Notes under the pieces: generated by a model | The model's input: the letters and a program-made list of their open reading frames with translations, nothing else | Told to the model about the DNA's origin: nothing | The model's database searches: none | Shown here: piece after piece, positions 9,251-19,272 of the stretch | Layout of the letters: each line of letters begins with the position of its first letter | How positions within the stretch are numbered: the first letter of the stretch is position 1 | Assembly: GCA_013141015.1 (NCBI GenBank) | Contig: JABFRT010000003.1 | Span: 34,683 to 98,682 of the forward strand | Origin: Hyphomicrobium sp. | GTDB lineage: Bacteria > Pseudomonadota > Alphaproteobacteria > Rhizobiales > Hyphomicrobiaceae | Direction: 5' to 3' | Length of the DNA stretch: 64,000 nucleotides | Program-made: the position numbers and the translations under genes

Positions 9251-11543
9251 GGCACGCAAACCTCAGCTGCACAGGATCGAGCGCGTCCACCTCCGGCCGG
9301 ACCTGCAGATATCCCGAAGCATCGGCAGTCGCAATCACCGTTGAAAGAACCGCGCCGTTGCGGCTGGTTTGCACCTCGTAGGCTTGGCCGGGCGCTGCCA
9401 GCCAGTGCATGTCGCCGGCTCCATAGCCTTGCGCATCGACCGTGAAGCCGCACGCCTCACGCCGCAATCCCTTCACCTGCCAGCGGCTGTTGATCAGGCG
9501 CGCGGAGCCCTTGTCAAATTGGGGTGTATTGCCGCCGCGCGGATGGATAGCGATCACGGCCGGTTCGACGGCGCTATCCAATGCGATATAAAGTGCACCC
9601 GCATGGCGCGTCGCACCCAGCACGCCGGTGCTCTTGGCATCATCGAGATCGATGGCGTCGGCATCGTCAAGCCGCACCGTCTGCAATGCGCCGCGCCGCG
9701 CCACCATCCAGCTCGACGCATCGACCTGCTGCAATTCGGCCGCGAAAAAATCATCGGCGATTGCCGCGTATTCCGACGCCTTGACCGGGATGACTTGCGA
9801 ATTGCGCGCTTCATCGACGAAGGTTTTGACCGCTTTAAGCGCACCCGGCTTCTCACCCGAGTACATGTGATAGTACAGATTGAATGGCTTCAAGCGGCGC
9901 GGTAACTCGGTATTCTTTAAGGTGTCGGCCAACATCAATTGGCCGTAGTAAGGCCCATGCCAATTGTTGGTGTAGGTATTCTCGTTACTGTTGGCGGCGT
10001 AGATCTGGCGTTGTGATCCAGCCGTGCGGGCAATCGGCGGCACATAGAACACCGATGGATATTCCGCATCCAGCCGCGTGTCGCCGCCATTCATGTTGCG
10101 CACGCCTGCGTCCCGCGTCGCCTTGATCACGGCTTCGAAGGGTTCGGTGTCACCGCTCCACAAATATATTGCGGCCTTCTTGCCGGCAGGCGCGAGTTCC
10201 TCGGAGATTTCAAGCGCGCGTTTTACCTCGGTTTCAACCGTGAACGGTTCCTTCAAGTACCCGCGCGGCAACTCGTGTCCGCCCGCAACGTAGCGGCCTT
10301 GGCCATCGCCCGCGCCGCTCTTGCCGGCAACGCGGTAGAGGAATTGGCGCACCCGGTCCATCACCGTCAACGCTGGATGTTTTGCGCTCTCAACCCGTTC
10401 GAGTTCTGCTGCGCGGTCATACTTTTCATAAAAGCCCCAGGCGAAGGGATGCGAGTATGTATGGCTCGCAATTTCGACCTGCGGCAGAGCGAAGATCTTG
10501 GCCGCACTTTTGCGGGCCGCCTCCGTGCCGCCAAGTTCTGTAATGGCATCGCCGGCAATCAATCCGACGGACACCGGCAGATCAGGATACGGCTCGATCA
10601 CTTCCTTGGCGATCACGTCTGCGGCTGGCGTTTGCGCTTCGCGATAGCCTTCAATTTCTGAGATGTTATTCCAGCCGTCGCCGTCGATGTGGCTGAAGTA
10701 CATGCGCCGGCCCGCGAGCGTGGTCACGTCGGGCACTGGGAAACGCTCGTCGCCGAAGGCCTGCTTGAAAAACGCGAATGGGTTCAGCACCCAGCGCGCC
10801 TTATCAACCGCGGCATCGTAGAAAATCGTGAACGCGTCCGCCGCGTAGCCGCCTGCCGGGCTGGTCGCAACCAGCACAGAGGTGACCTTGCCTTCGCCTT
10901 CTTCGACGATGGCCGCCAGATGCACTTTGGCCGCCGGTCCACTGGCTTGGACGACACGGAATTCCGGCAGCGCTTTATCGATCGGCCGCTCAAAGCCGAT
11001 CATCGCCGGGTTGTTGATGCTGATCTTGGCATTGTGGGTCACGGCGACGAACTGATCGCTCGGCGCCAAACCGAGCCGGGCCAGAATGCGGGCAACGAAC
11101 GGCTCCGACCCGGGCGGCTCTGGTGGCGCAATTTCGCCAAGGCATGCATAGCGCAAGCCCGCAGCGGTTGCCGCATCAAGCCACGCCAAAACCTTGCGCG
11201 GCTCGGCCAGCGGCTCGATGAACCATGTGACAATGCCGCGATAGCGCGCAACGTCCGGCTCTGGCGGCAGCGGACCGTTCACGTCAGCGTAGGTCACTTT
11301 ATAGCCGAGCCAGTTGAGCGGCATCTCCGCCAAACGGTGAATTCGCGTCGCGCTCGATTGCGCCTCATGGCGGCTGTCGTACAGCGCCAGGATTTCCCGC
11401 TTGACGGGGCGGGTTGCGAACTCGACGTCTATGGCGTGCGCCGGTTGTCCCGCCGCCAACAGCACCAGCAGTTGGACAACGAAGCGGCCAATGAACGCCA
11501 ACACCTGTCGAATCCGGCGGATCGTAACGTCTCCCTTGTGCAT
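9240..11543 (-). CDS. pelA: PelA-like polysaccharide deacetylase lacking the N-terminal hydrolase domain
   Basis: PelA is the periplasmic Pel deacetylase and hydrolase. This 767-residue version has a signal sequence (about residues 10-37) and then begins directly with the Rossmann-like region that follows the hydrolase domain in longer homologues. The carbohydrate esterase family 4 domain is intact: DGD at residues 287-289 and the HTYSH metal pair at 361/365, spaced as in PelA. The roughly 240-residue GH114 domain expected at the N-terminus is missing. A C-terminal beta-rich domain follows the deacetylase. It is the first gene of the pel operon, overlaps pelB by 11 bp, and is divergent from bpt. 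Deacetylation of the polymer is inferred from the preserved metal and catalytic residues. Confidence 0.88.
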   Translation of the reverse strand: MHKGDVTIRRIRQVLAFIGRFVVQLLVLLAAGQPAHAIDVEFATRPVKREILALYDSRHEAQSSATRIHRLAEMPLNWLGYKVTYADVNGPLPPEPDVARYRGIVTWFIEPLAEPRKVLAWLDAATAAGLRYACLGEIAPPEPPGSEPFVARILARLGLAPSDQFVAVTHNAKISINNPAMIGFERPIDKALPEFRVVQASGPAAKVHLAAIVEEGEGKVTSVLVATSPAGGYAADAFTIFYDAAVDKARWVLNPFAFFKQAFGDERFPVPDVTTLAGRRMYFSHIDGDGWNNISEIEGYREAQTPAADVIAKEVIEPYPDLPVSVGLIAGDAITELGGTEAARKSAAKIFALPQVEIASHTYSHPFAWGFYEKYDRAAELERVESAKHPALTVMDRVRQFLYRVAGKSGAGDGQGRYVAGGHELPRGYLKEPFTVETEVKRALEISEELAPAGKKAAIYLWSGDTEPFEAVIKATRDAGVRNMNGGDTRLDAEYPSVFYVPPIARTAGSQRQIYAANSNENTYTNNWHGPYYGQLMLADTLKNTELPRRLKPFNLYYHMYSGEKPGALKAVKTFVDEARNSQVIPVKASEYAAIADDFFAAELQQVDASSWMVARRGALQTVRLDDADAIDLDDAKSTGVLGATRHAGALYIALDSAVEPAVIAIHPRGGNTPQFDKGSARLINSRWQVKGLRREACGFTVDAQGYGAGDMHWLAAPGQAYEVQTSRNGAVLSTVIATADASGYLQVRPEVDALDPVQLRFACHER

Positions 11544-11904
11544 CCCGTGGCGTGTGTCCCGCTGTGGCCGTTAACTCGTGCCGGTTTCACCGTACCGGAT
11601 TGAACGCGTAATTCGCTTGGGGTTCAATCCAACAGGCGCGCCAAGACCGTGTTGCGTGCAAAACTATGCGGGGCCATTTCCCGGCGCCTCGCATGCCTAT
11701 AGCCCGGCGACGCAACACATTGAGCTTTTATGCTCAATTTGCCTCCGTGGCAAAGCCGCGTCCACGCCACCGCCTGCCGCCCGATTGCAACAGATATTGT
11801 TCACCAAGGCCGCAAATTGGCCGTCCGTCTTTGCTTGATCGCAAGGCGTTGCTGCCCATATGATCGGATCGAAAGTGGCCGGCTTCCCAAAAGGCGCAAA
11901 CAGA
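11544..11904. promoter_or_regulatory. Divergent intergenic region between pelA and bpt
   Basis: About 360 bp with no convincing gene; overlapping short frames show no recognisable protein. It must hold the promoters for the pel operon (leftward) and bpt (rightward). No clear sigma-70 boxes or long inverted repeats stand out by eye. Confidence 0.45.
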
Positions 11905-12669
11905 ATGACGGAACAACAGAAGCGGTTTCCAGAATTCTACGTCACTGCGCCGCAGCCCTGCCCCTATTTGCCGGGGCGGCTGGAGCGCAAGTTGTTCACG
12001 CATCTCTCGCACGATAAGCCGCCCGAGCTGATCGACCGCCTGCTGACCACCGGCTTCCGCCGCTCGCAGAATATCGCCTACGTTCCCTATTGCGAGGGCT
12101 GCCAGGCCTGCGTCTCGGTGCGCGTGCTCGCCGATGAATTTGTACCCGACCGTTCGATGAAGCGCGTGATGGCCAAGAATAGCCGGCTGGTGGCGCGCCG
12201 CATGCCGCCCACGCCGACGGACGAGCACTTCCGCCTGTTCCGGGCCTACATCGACGCCCGACACGGCGACGGCGGCATGGCCGACATGAGCGCGCTCGAT
12301 TACCGGATGATGGTCGAGGATACCGTCATCGAGACGTTCATCACCGAATACCGCGAGAAGCCGGATGGCGCGACGGCGCTGGAGTTTGAGGCCTGGCCGC
12401 TTAAAGCGGTGGCGCTGTGCGACCGCCTGTCGGACGGCATTTCGATGGTCTACAGCTTCTACGATCCAAGCGACGCCAGTTTAAGCCTCGGCACGTTTAT
12501 GATCGTCGAGCATATCGCGTTTGCCCGCCGCATTGCGCTGCCCCATCTCTACCTCGGCTATTGGATCGATGGTTCGCGCAAGATGGCTTACAAGACGCGC
12601 TTTACTCCGCAAGAGCGCCTCGGACCCGACCGCTGGGAACGCGCGTTCGATGAGGAACCGCGGAAATAG
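11905..12669 (+). CDS. bpt: Aspartate/glutamate leucyltransferase (Bpt / ATE family)
   Basis: Bpt transfers leucine from Leu-tRNA to N-terminal Asp or Glu of proteins, marking them for ClpS/ClpAP degradation (N-degron pathway). The 254-residue product has the family's N-terminal cysteine-containing region (YVPYCEGCQACVSVRVLADEF cut into its pieces: YCEGC then CVSVRV), the early PCPYLPGR segment, and the C-terminal acyltransferase-like part with LYLGYWI and MAYKTRF. The ATG at 11905 gives the conserved MTEQQKRFPEFY start; an in-frame ATG at 11860 would add 15 unconserved residues. It is a single gene, divergent from pelA and convergent with the next small secreted protein. Confidence 0.93.
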   Translation: MTEQQKRFPEFYVTAPQPCPYLPGRLERKLFTHLSHDKPPELIDRLLTTGFRRSQNIAYVPYCEGCQACVSVRVLADEFVPDRSMKRVMAKNSRLVARRMPPTPTDEHFRLFRAYIDARHGDGGMADMSALDYRMMVEDTVIETFITEYREKPDGATALEFEAWPLKAVALCDRLSDGISMVYSFYDPSDASLSLGTFMIVEHIAFARRIALPHLYLGYWIDGSRKMAYKTRFTPQERLGPDRWERAFDEEPRK

Positions 12670-12785
12670 CGGCGGCGCCGCACACCCAAATTGCACGAGT
12701 GTACCTCAGGCCTAAGGGGCGGGGATAACTTTGGCGCGCGTTTGCGACATTAGGTTTTTGGGTCTGCGCGTGCGCTTGAGCCAAC

Positions 12786-13253
12786 CTACTTCCACAATTC
12801 CGTTTCGATTTTTTCGAACATGTAGGCCCAGCGCTTGGTCTGGGTATCGACCAGCACCTTCATGCGGGCGCGGAGTTCCAGCAGCAACGCGCAATCGGGC
12901 GTTTTCGCCGCCGCGCCTTCCTGGCCCATCGAGGCAATGGCCGACAGCAGCTCCTCTGTCGAGGTGTCGAAGGCCTCGATCTTTTCGTCTTTCACGAACG
13001 GCGCGGCTTCGCTGATGAACTGTTCGTGCGTCCACTTGCGCTTGTCTTTGAGCGTCCGCAGCTTTTCCTGGAATAGCGGCTTGTTCTTGGTGTTGAGATC
13101 GCGCAACGACCCGGCCGCCTGTTCGACAACGGCTTCAAAATCGGCTTTCGCGCATTGAGCGGTCTCAGCCAGCGCAGCCGGGCTTAGACCCGCCGCGAGA
13201 GCCGCGGCGAAGGCAAGGCGCGCCAGAGCTGAGAACCATTTCCCCATGGCCAA
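12786..13253 (-). CDS. Small secreted protein of unknown function
   Basis: This 155-residue protein has a clear signal peptide (residues 1-29, ending ALA) and a mature helical, Lys/Glu-rich domain with two cysteines (near positions 34 and 119) that could form a disulfide bond. No enzymatic motif is visible and I do not recognise a named family. It begins 63 bp downstream of the parC stop on the same strand, so it may be co-transcribed. It should be periplasmic. The overlapping ORFs on the other strand are shadows. Confidence 0.7.
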   Translation of the reverse strand: MAMGKWFSALARLAFAAALAAGLSPAALAETAQCAKADFEAVVEQAAGSLRDLNTKNKPLFQEKLRTLKDKRKWTHEQFISEAAPFVKDEKIEAFDTSTEELLSAIASMGQEGAAAKTPDCALLLELRARMKVLVDTQTKRWAYMFEKIETELWK

Positions 13254-13316
13254 GTCCTAGCCGCCGCTCCGGCGAACCACAAGAGCCAACCACAAGCCCA
13301 GAGCGGCGTTTACCCG

Positions 13317-15581
13317 TCAAAATCGTTGGCCAAACGAGTTGGAGCGCGGGAATCCCTTGGGCGCCATGCGGCCGGCCTGGGCGCGCTCGCCCACCCACTC
13401 TTTCAGTTCGGACCAGGACAGCGTGAATTCGCGGCCCGCGCTATCGACCCAGGTCAGCCCCTCGGATTTCTTAAAGCAGCGGGCGTCCGACAACGCGCCG
13501 TCCTTGAAGCGCTGCAGGATCACGCCCTTGCCGCGCGTCATCTCATTGACTTCGTCGAGCTTGAACACCAGCATCTTGCGGTTCTCGCCCATGGTCGCAA
13601 TGTGGTCGCCTTCGACCGGAACGCAGACGCGGGCTTCTTCAGGCTCTGAGACATTCAAGATCTGCTTGCCCTTGCGGGTCGAGGCAATCACTTCCTCTTC
13701 CGGCACGATGAAGCCGTAGCCGCCGGTCGACGCGACCAGCAGCTTGCGCGCCGGGTCGTGGACGAAGATCTCGGCGATGTCGTGGTTCTCTTCGAGATCG
13801 AACATCAGGCGCACCGGTTCGCCGTGGCCGCGCCCGCCCGGCAACTGGCCGGCTTCGAGCGTGAAGAAACGGCCGTTGGTGGCAAACAGCACCAACTTGT
13901 CGGTGGTGTAGGCGGTGAACGCGCGCTTCAAGCCGTCGCCCTGCTTGAACTCGATCTTCGAGACGTCGTCCTGGTGTCCCTTCAACGCGCGGATCCAGCC
14001 CTTGTCGGACAGCAGCACGGTGACCGGTTCTTTTTCGACCAGCACGGCATCGAGATCGGCGTCGATCTCAGGCGCGTCGGCAAATTGCGTGCGGCGGCGG
14101 CCGAGTTCGGTTTTCTTCGAATACTTCTCGCGCGTGGCTTTGACTTCGTCGGTAATCCGCTCCCACTGCAGATCTTCCGATTTGATCAGCTGCTTCAACT
14201 GGCGCAGCTCCTTCGACAGCTTGTCGTGTTCGGCTTTGATCTCGACTTCTTCAAGCCGCGACAAAGACCGCAAACGGAGGTTGAGGATGGCTTCGGCCTG
14301 CACATCCGTCAGTTTGAACTTGGCGATCAGCCGGGCTTTGGGATCATCCTCAAAGCGCACAATGCGGATGACTTCATCGATATTCAGATAGGCGATCAAA
14401 TAGCCGTCGAGCACTTCGAGGCGGTGTTCGATCTTTTTCAAGCGGAACTGCGAGCGGCGCACCAGCACTTCAACGCGGTGCTCAAGCCATTGCGACAGCA
14501 CTTCGCGCAAGCTCAGCACGTTCGGAATCTGCCCCGCCGACAGCACGTTCATGTTCATGCCGAAGCGGACTTCAAGCTCGGTCGCGCGGAACATGCTTTC
14601 CATCAGCAGCATCGGATCGATGACCCGCGTTTTCGGCTCAAGGATCAAGCGGATTTCTTCGGCGCTCTCGTCGCGCACATCACCGAGCAGCGGCAGCTTC
14701 TTGTCGCTCATCAGCTCGGCGATTTTCTCGACCAGCTTGGCCTTCTGCACGCCGTACGGCACTTCGGTGATCACGATCTGATAACCGCCGCGCGCAGTTT
14801 CTTCCTTGGCCCACTTGGCGCGCAGACGGAATCCGCCGCGGCCGGTTTTGTAGGCCTCTAGAATTGCCTCGCGCGGTTCGACGATCACACCGCCGGTCGG
14901 GAAGTCGGGGCCTGGCACCAGTTCGACGAGCTTTTCAACCGTCGCGTTCGGGTGCTTGATCAGATGCAGCAGCGCCGCGCAAAGCTCGTCGACGTTATGC
15001 GGCGGAATGTTGGTCGCCATGCCGACCGCGATGCCGGACGAGCCGTTGGCCAGCAGGTTCGGGAAGGCTGCCGGCAGCACCACCGGCTCCATCACGCGGC
15101 CGTCGTAGTTCGGGCGGAAGTCGACAGTGTCCTCGTCGAGCCCGTCGAGAATGGCGGACGCGACGTCGGTCATGCGCGCTTCGGTGTAGCGCGCGGCGGC
15201 CGGATTATCGCCGTCGATGTTGCCGAAGTTGCCCTGGCCATCGACGAGGGGATAGCGGACTGCGAAATCCTGGGCCAATCGTGCGAGCGCGTCATAGATC
15301 GCCTGATCGCCGTGCGGATGCAGGTTACCCATCACGTCGCCGACGATCTTGGCGCACTTCAGGTAGCCGCCAGCCGGATCAAGACGCAGTTCGCGCATCG
15401 CATAGAGGATGCGGCGGTGTACGGGCTTCAGGCCGTCACGCACGTCGGGCAGCGCGCGGTGCATAATGGTCGAGAGCGCATAGGCGAGATAACGCTCTTC
15501 GAGCGCGGTGCGCAGCTCAACACTTTCGGGCGGTGTGCCGCCGGAGCCCGGCAGACCTGGTAGAATCGGTTTGTTGTTCAT
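13317..15581 (-). CDS. parC: DNA topoisomerase IV subunit A
   Basis: ParC is the DNA-cleaving subunit of topoisomerase IV, which unlinks daughter chromosomes together with ParE. The 754-residue product has the breakage-reunion domain with [20 protein letters not shown] near residue 50 and the catalytic tyrosine in AARYTEARM (about residue 134). It also has the [17 protein letters not shown] motif, a long coiled-coil arm and a C-terminal beta-pinwheel. The C-terminal domain is short and lacks the GyrA box, favouring ParC over GyrA. A 367-codon frame on the opposite strand is a codon-bias shadow. The product is cytosolic and essential in relatives. Confidence 0.95.
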   Translation of the reverse strand: MNNKPILPGLPGSGGTPPESVELRTALEERYLAYALSTIMHRALPDVRDGLKPVHRRILYAMRELRLDPAGGYLKCAKIVGDVMGNLHPHGDQAIYDALARLAQDFAVRYPLVDGQGNFGNIDGDNPAAARYTEARMTDVASAILDGLDEDTVDFRPNYDGRVMEPVVLPAAFPNLLANGSSGIAVGMATNIPPHNVDELCAALLHLIKHPNATVEKLVELVPGPDFPTGGVIVEPREAILEAYKTGRGGFRLRAKWAKEETARGGYQIVITEVPYGVQKAKLVEKIAELMSDKKLPLLGDVRDESAEEIRLILEPKTRVIDPMLLMESMFRATELEVRFGMNMNVLSAGQIPNVLSLREVLSQWLEHRVEVLVRRSQFRLKKIEHRLEVLDGYLIAYLNIDEVIRIVRFEDDPKARLIAKFKLTDVQAEAILNLRLRSLSRLEEVEIKAEHDKLSKELRQLKQLIKSEDLQWERITDEVKATREKYSKKTELGRRRTQFADAPEIDADLDAVLVEKEPVTVLLSDKGWIRALKGHQDDVSKIEFKQGDGLKRAFTAYTTDKLVLFATNGRFFTLEAGQLPGGRGHGEPVRLMFDLEENHDIAEIFVHDPARKLLVASTGGYGFIVPEEEVIASTRKGKQILNVSEPEEARVCVPVEGDHIATMGENRKMLVFKLDEVNEMTRGKGVILQRFKDGALSDARCFKKSEGLTWVDSAGREFTLSWSELKEWVGERAQAGRMAPKGFPRSNSFGQRF

Positions 15582-16534
15582 GGGTTCCGGTTAGCGCCTC
15601 GCGCGGCATCGCTCAAGCCTTGAGTTGCTGCACCAAGCCGTCGTCCCCAATGTTTTGGCTGGCAACCCGGCACTTGGCCGCATTTTTCATGGCGCTTGGC
15701 GACTCTCCTTCGTCGAGCCGGCCGCCAAGCGCGGATGTGTGGATTCTTTCGTCGTTCCAGTTTTTGCGCTTGGCGACACTCTTTGCTTTGCGCCGTCCGG
15801 CCCGCCCAGGGGCGAGCCGGCCGGAAGGCGCGCACAGACAGCTCCACTGCCACCTTGCTTCGCGCCATCGGCGCGCGCGAAAGGCGGCCAGCTCCCGGAA
15901 CGGGAGTCGCCTTGAGCCAAGTAAAACGCAAAGAGACGGGGCGGTGCTTGCCTCGAATTTTGGTTTGGTATTTGGATGCGGCTTACACCGCCCCGTACGC
16001 ACGACGGGGGTGGGCCCCCTATTCGAACCGTTGGTGCCACCATCCTTCCAGCGCATCCATGCGAGGCGGAAGTTGAACCACGCGCGTCACCCGAAGGCTA
16101 GCCCGCGGCCGGCAGACGTTCCCCAGGAACCAGCTGATGGGCCCTGCAGTCCGGTGCGCCTCCACCACCCACAAGATCCCAGCTCGAGCCTGTGCCCTTT
16201 GCCTGTGGCGGAATGCGGTGATGATGGAGGCAGACGCCAGCAAAGAAAAGTTTACGGCGGCCAAAGTTTGCCACGAGCGTTAGCGGCGGGGATAAGTCAT
16301 TTACCAAGCGCCTGCGTTTGATGCTCAAAGGCCCCGCGATGTGCCGCTGAGAGAGCCGTGAGGGTCTTCGCGTTGATGCTTGTCTGGGTCCCGTTCGTGA
16401 CACCGCGCATGCGATGCGCGGCAACGGGATGACGGTGTGGAGAAAGCGGCGCGCGACGCCGGGATGACGGTGTGGGGGCAGCTGCGCTTACGTCAGTAGC
16501 ACTCACCCTAAGATAACAGGAGGCTTGTGATCGC
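15582..16534. other. 950-bp region with no supported gene; short repeats and inverted repeats
   Basis: No frame on either strand resembles a known protein. Short direct repeats are visible: GCGCTTGGCGAC near 15690 and again near 15765, each followed by CTC and a CCGGCC block. The inverted repeat CTCCCGgaaCGGGAG at 15892-15906 shares its core with the element beside smpB. CGGGATGACGGTGTGG occurs twice between 16424 and 16475. A minus-strand frame at 16019-16264 (81 codons) is weakly protein-like but has atypical codon use. The region may be repeat-derived or contain a decayed gene or an RNA. Confidence 0.5.
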
Positions 16535-16969
16535 TTACGCGCGTTTTGAGCGCATCGCCTTGAGCTGTTTCAACTTGGCGTCGTTGGCGAGTTGGCGATA
16601 ACGGGTACTCCCGACCGCATAAATCGCGACGCGTCCTTGTGCGTCGGCATGAACACCCCAGCCATATTGTTTGCCGAGCGCTGACGCCCGCAGGCAGGCT
16701 TGGCCTTTGCAAAAGAATTGTTGGCGCGCAGCGGTGCGTTCTTTTTGAGAGGCGCTTGCGGACAACGCGCGGCCGGCGGCAGACGTTTGGAAAATCACGT
16801 CATCGGACGTGTAACCGTAGGGCTTTCCGGCAATCATCGCGTATTGCAGACCGGCAACCGTCGGCTTGCCCGCGCGCTCCGGCGGAATGATGGCAGCGCT
16901 GGCGGCGCAGTCATCCGCGACTTGAATGAACGCGTCACGATAGTTCGTCGTGTGCAATGTCTGCTTCAT
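16535..16969 (-). CDS. DUF6157 family protein
   Basis: This 144-residue cytosolic protein resembles the DUF6157 family, which shows a TNYxxxFIxVADDC start, an IPPERAGKPTVAGLQYAMI segment and a YGYTSDDVIF motif, all present here. Function is unknown. The start chosen is the ATG at 16969, preceded by AGGGAACGCCG; a frame extending upstream overlaps recO and has no family match. Two cysteines (in FFCKGQACLR) sit in the C-terminal half. It lies 19 bp after the recO stop and is probably co-transcribed. Confidence 0.82.
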   Translation of the reverse strand: MKQTLHTTNYRDAFIQVADDCAASAAIIPPERAGKPTVAGLQYAMIAGKPYGYTSDDVIFQTSAAGRALSASASQKERTAARQQFFCKGQACLRASALGKQYGWGVHADAQGRVAIYAVGSTRYRQLANDAKLKQLKAMRSKRA

Positions 16970-16988
16970 CGGCGTTCCCTCGAGCGCT

Positions 16989-17708
16989 CTATTTTTCCAA
17001 CTGCGCCACGATCCGCCCGCGGGCGTCAGGCAGTGTATCGCCGCGCGGCAGCAGCACACGGGTTTCAAGAAAGTGGCCGGTCAAGGCCAGGCCCTCAATC
17101 ACATCTTGCGTGGTAACCGATCCGCTGCGCTGTTTGGTCAAGAACTGCGGCAAAGCGAGCATTCGATCACGGTATGGTTCGCCCGCCGACGCCGACACCG
17201 CTCGGCCTGATTTCGGCGACACGTAGATCAACTGGTCATTGGCGCCGGTTGACGCGCATTGACTGAGGTCGAGCCCGAAACCCAATTCCTCCAGCAGCGC
17301 CAATTCCCAGCGCACCAGCAGCGCTGGCCAGACCGTCACGTCATCGAGAAAACCCAAAACGAACAGCGTGATCTCGTAGAGGTTCGGGTGCGGATCACGC
17401 TCAGGCAGCAGACGCGTCAGCGTGGTCAATGTGGTCAGCGCGGAAAGCGCCGCCGCGTTGTCCATTGCTTCCGCTGCAAAGCCGCGCCGCAGCTCCAGTG
17501 TCACGTGGCCGAGATGATCGGACAACCGCGCCTTCCACGTCGCATCGACATGGTTGCCGGTTTGCAGAATGGGCCGCAATTTGCGCGAGCGCCCACCGTG
17601 CACGAGGCCGAGGTGGCGGCCGTGGTTGCGGGTCCACAGCTCCACCACCGCCGCGGTTTCGCCGTGCGGCCGTACAGACAGGATGATGGCTTCGTCAGTC
17701 CATTGCAT
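16989..17708 (-). CDS. recO: DNA repair protein RecO
   Basis: RecO works with RecF and RecR to load RecA onto SSB-coated gaps. The 239-residue product starts with the N-terminal OB-fold (WTDEAIILSVRPHGETAAVVELWT), followed by the helical domain containing GLVHGGRSRKLRP and LLVRWELALLEELGFGLDLSQCA, both characteristic of RecO. It belongs to the familiar era-recO order of alphaproteobacteria, although here a small secreted-protein gene lies between them. Confidence 0.93.
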   Translation of the reverse strand: MQWTDEAIILSVRPHGETAAVVELWTRNHGRHLGLVHGGRSRKLRPILQTGNHVDATWKARLSDHLGHVTLELRRGFAAEAMDNAAALSALTTLTTLTRLLPERDPHPNLYEITLFVLGFLDDVTVWPALLVRWELALLEELGFGLDLSQCASTGANDQLIYVSPKSGRAVSASAGEPYRDRMLALPQFLTKQRSGSVTTQDVIEGLALTGHFLETRVLLPRGDTLPDARGRIVAQLEK

Positions 17709-17956
17709 GAAGTGGCCATTGCCGTCATTCGCGGCGTCATCTACGTGCGATTCATATTGAGACTAGCATTGCAGCCCCAACCATCCCACCCGCGTTCCCC
17801 GACGCAGGAGTGGAGCGGCCGCAGAACGCCGCCGATCCGCGATCTTTCGCGTTCGAAGCTCTTGTGACGGTAACATCCGCTAAGGGTCTCGTGTCTGCAA
17901 TGCACCTTAAAGAACGCTGCATCGCGCACTGGAATGCGGGTGGCACGTGCACGGTA

Positions 17957-18301
17957 TCAAATACCCTGCCCCTTGGCGCCGGGCGGGGTGGCCGGGGATT
18001 TTGGCGTCTGATCGACGATGCAGGGCGCGCCGAATGCCACACACTCGAACCCTTGTTCTTTCGGGAAACACTTGAGCGACTTGTCAGCCGCCAGCCGCCA
18101 ACTGTCGAAGCCCGGACCGCGTTTCAGCGCTTCAACGCGCCATTGATCGAGCGCCTTTTTCTTGGCATCCAATTCCGTGGCGGCCGTTGCGATTTCGCTT
18201 GAGACAACCGGCCCGCACGAGCGCACCGCCGCGCGACACATGGCGGGCGTTAGCGCGAGGATGGCAATTGCATAACCACAACTGGTGAACCGCAGCGTCA
18301 T
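17957..18301 (-). CDS. Small secreted protein of unknown function
   Basis: A 114-residue product with a hydrophobic N-terminal signal segment (about residues 8-24, ending CRA) and a short mature part with four more cysteines (RSCGP, LKCFP, FECVAF, APCIV) and a Pro-rich tail. No enzymatic motif is visible. It starts 14 bp downstream of the era stop on the same strand, so it probably belongs to the rnc-era transcript. The downstream 248 bp to recO contain no supported gene. I do not recognise a named family. Confidence 0.62.
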   Translation of the reverse strand: MTLRFTSCGYAIAILALTPAMCRAAVRSCGPVVSSEIATAATELDAKKKALDQWRVEALKRGPGFDSWRLAADKSLKCFPKEQGFECVAFGAPCIVDQTPKSPATPPGAKGQGI

Positions 18302-18315
18302 CCGCCAATTTCGCC

Positions 18316-19272
18316 TCAGTCTTTGGGAAACTGCAAGCCCATTTCGCGATAGCGCTCGGGATCGCTGCCCCAGTTCGAGCGGACCTTGACGAACAGGAAC
18401 AGGTGGACGCGGTGGCCAGCCACCTCCTCGATGGCGTGCCGCGCTTCCATCGAGATCTGTTTGATGGTCGCGCCGTTCTTGCCAAGCACGATGCTCTTCT
18501 GGCCGTCACGTTCGACGAAAATCGTCTGCTCGACGCGCGCCGATTTGTCTTTCAGCGTCTTCCAGCTGGTTGTCTCGACGGTCGTTGAATAGGGCAGTTC
18601 TTCGTGCAGCCAATGATAGATGCGCTCGCGCGTCATCTCAGCAGCCAACAGGCGCAGCGGTACGTCGGTCACGTCATCCTCGGCGTAGTGCCAAGGGCCA
18701 GCGGGCATGGTTTTCGCGAGATAACCTTTGAGATCCTGCACGCCGGTGCCGTCGAGCGCCGAGATCATGAACACCTGATCAAACGTCATCAGCTTCGACA
18801 TATGCTGCACCAGTGCGAGCAGCTTTTCTTTTTCCTCAACGCGGTCAACTTTGTTCAAAACGGCAATGCGCGGCATGCGGGCATTTTTCAAACGCTCGAA
18901 GATTTCAGCCGTTGCGTCATCAATGCCGCGCGCCGCATCAATCAGCACGACCACCGCGTCGGCGTCTTCGGCACCACCCCAGGCCGCATCGACCATTGCC
19001 CGGTCCAGGCGGCGCTTAGGGTTGAAGATGCCGGGCGTGTCGATGAAGACGAGCTGGCTTTTGCCTTCAAGCGCGATGCCGCGCACGGGCACGCGGGTCG
19101 TCTGAACCTTATGCGAAACAATCGACACCTTGGCGCCGACCAGAGCATTGACCAGCGTCGATTTACCGGCATTGGTCGCACCCAGCACCGCAATGAAACC
19201 GCAACGGGTATCGACGCCCGTGTGCTGTGGGGTACGGCTCAGAGTTGGCTCTTCAGCCGGTTGATCAACCAT
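18316..19272 (-). CDS. era: GTPase Era, 30S ribosome assembly
   Basis: Era binds the 3' end of 16S rRNA and helps the maturation of the small subunit. The 318-residue protein has all G motifs: G1 GATNAGKST (about residues 31-39), G3 DTPG in VFIDTPGIFNPKRR, and G4 NKVD. The C-terminal KH RNA-binding domain contains VLGKNGATIKQI and the family ending. The first 25 residues are an extra, poorly conserved extension. The start overlaps the rnc stop by 8 bp, the classical rnc-era coupling. The following small gene is 14 bp away. Confidence 0.96.
   Translation of the reverse strand: MVDQPAEEPTLSRTPQHTGVDTRCGFIAVLGATNAGKSTLVNALVGAKVSIVSHKVQTTRVPVRGIALEGKSQLVFIDTPGIFNPKRRLDRAMVDAAWGGAEDADAVVVLIDAARGIDDATAEIFERLKNARMPRIAVLNKVDRVEEKEKLLALVQHMSKLMTFDQVFMISALDGTGVQDLKGYLAKTMPAGPWHYAEDDVTDVPLRLLAAEMTRERIYHWLHEELPYSTTVETTSWKTLKDKSARVEQTIFVERDGQKSIVLGKNGATIKQISMEARHAIEEVAGHRVHLFLFVKVRSNWGSDPERYREMGLQFPKD

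Noticed and set aside
13758..14861. 367-codon plus-strand frame
   Set aside because: It lies entirely antisense to parC, whose protein is unmistakable; the frame is a codon-bias shadow.
16015..16060. tRNA-like TTCGAACC near a GGTGGCACC stretch
   Set aside because: No cloverleaf arms, anticodon stem or acceptor pairing can be drawn around it.
16019..16264. 81-codon minus-strand frame, weakly protein-like
   Set aside because: Codon use differs from the surrounding genes, no ribosome site is clear and no family is recognised; kept only as a comment on the gap.
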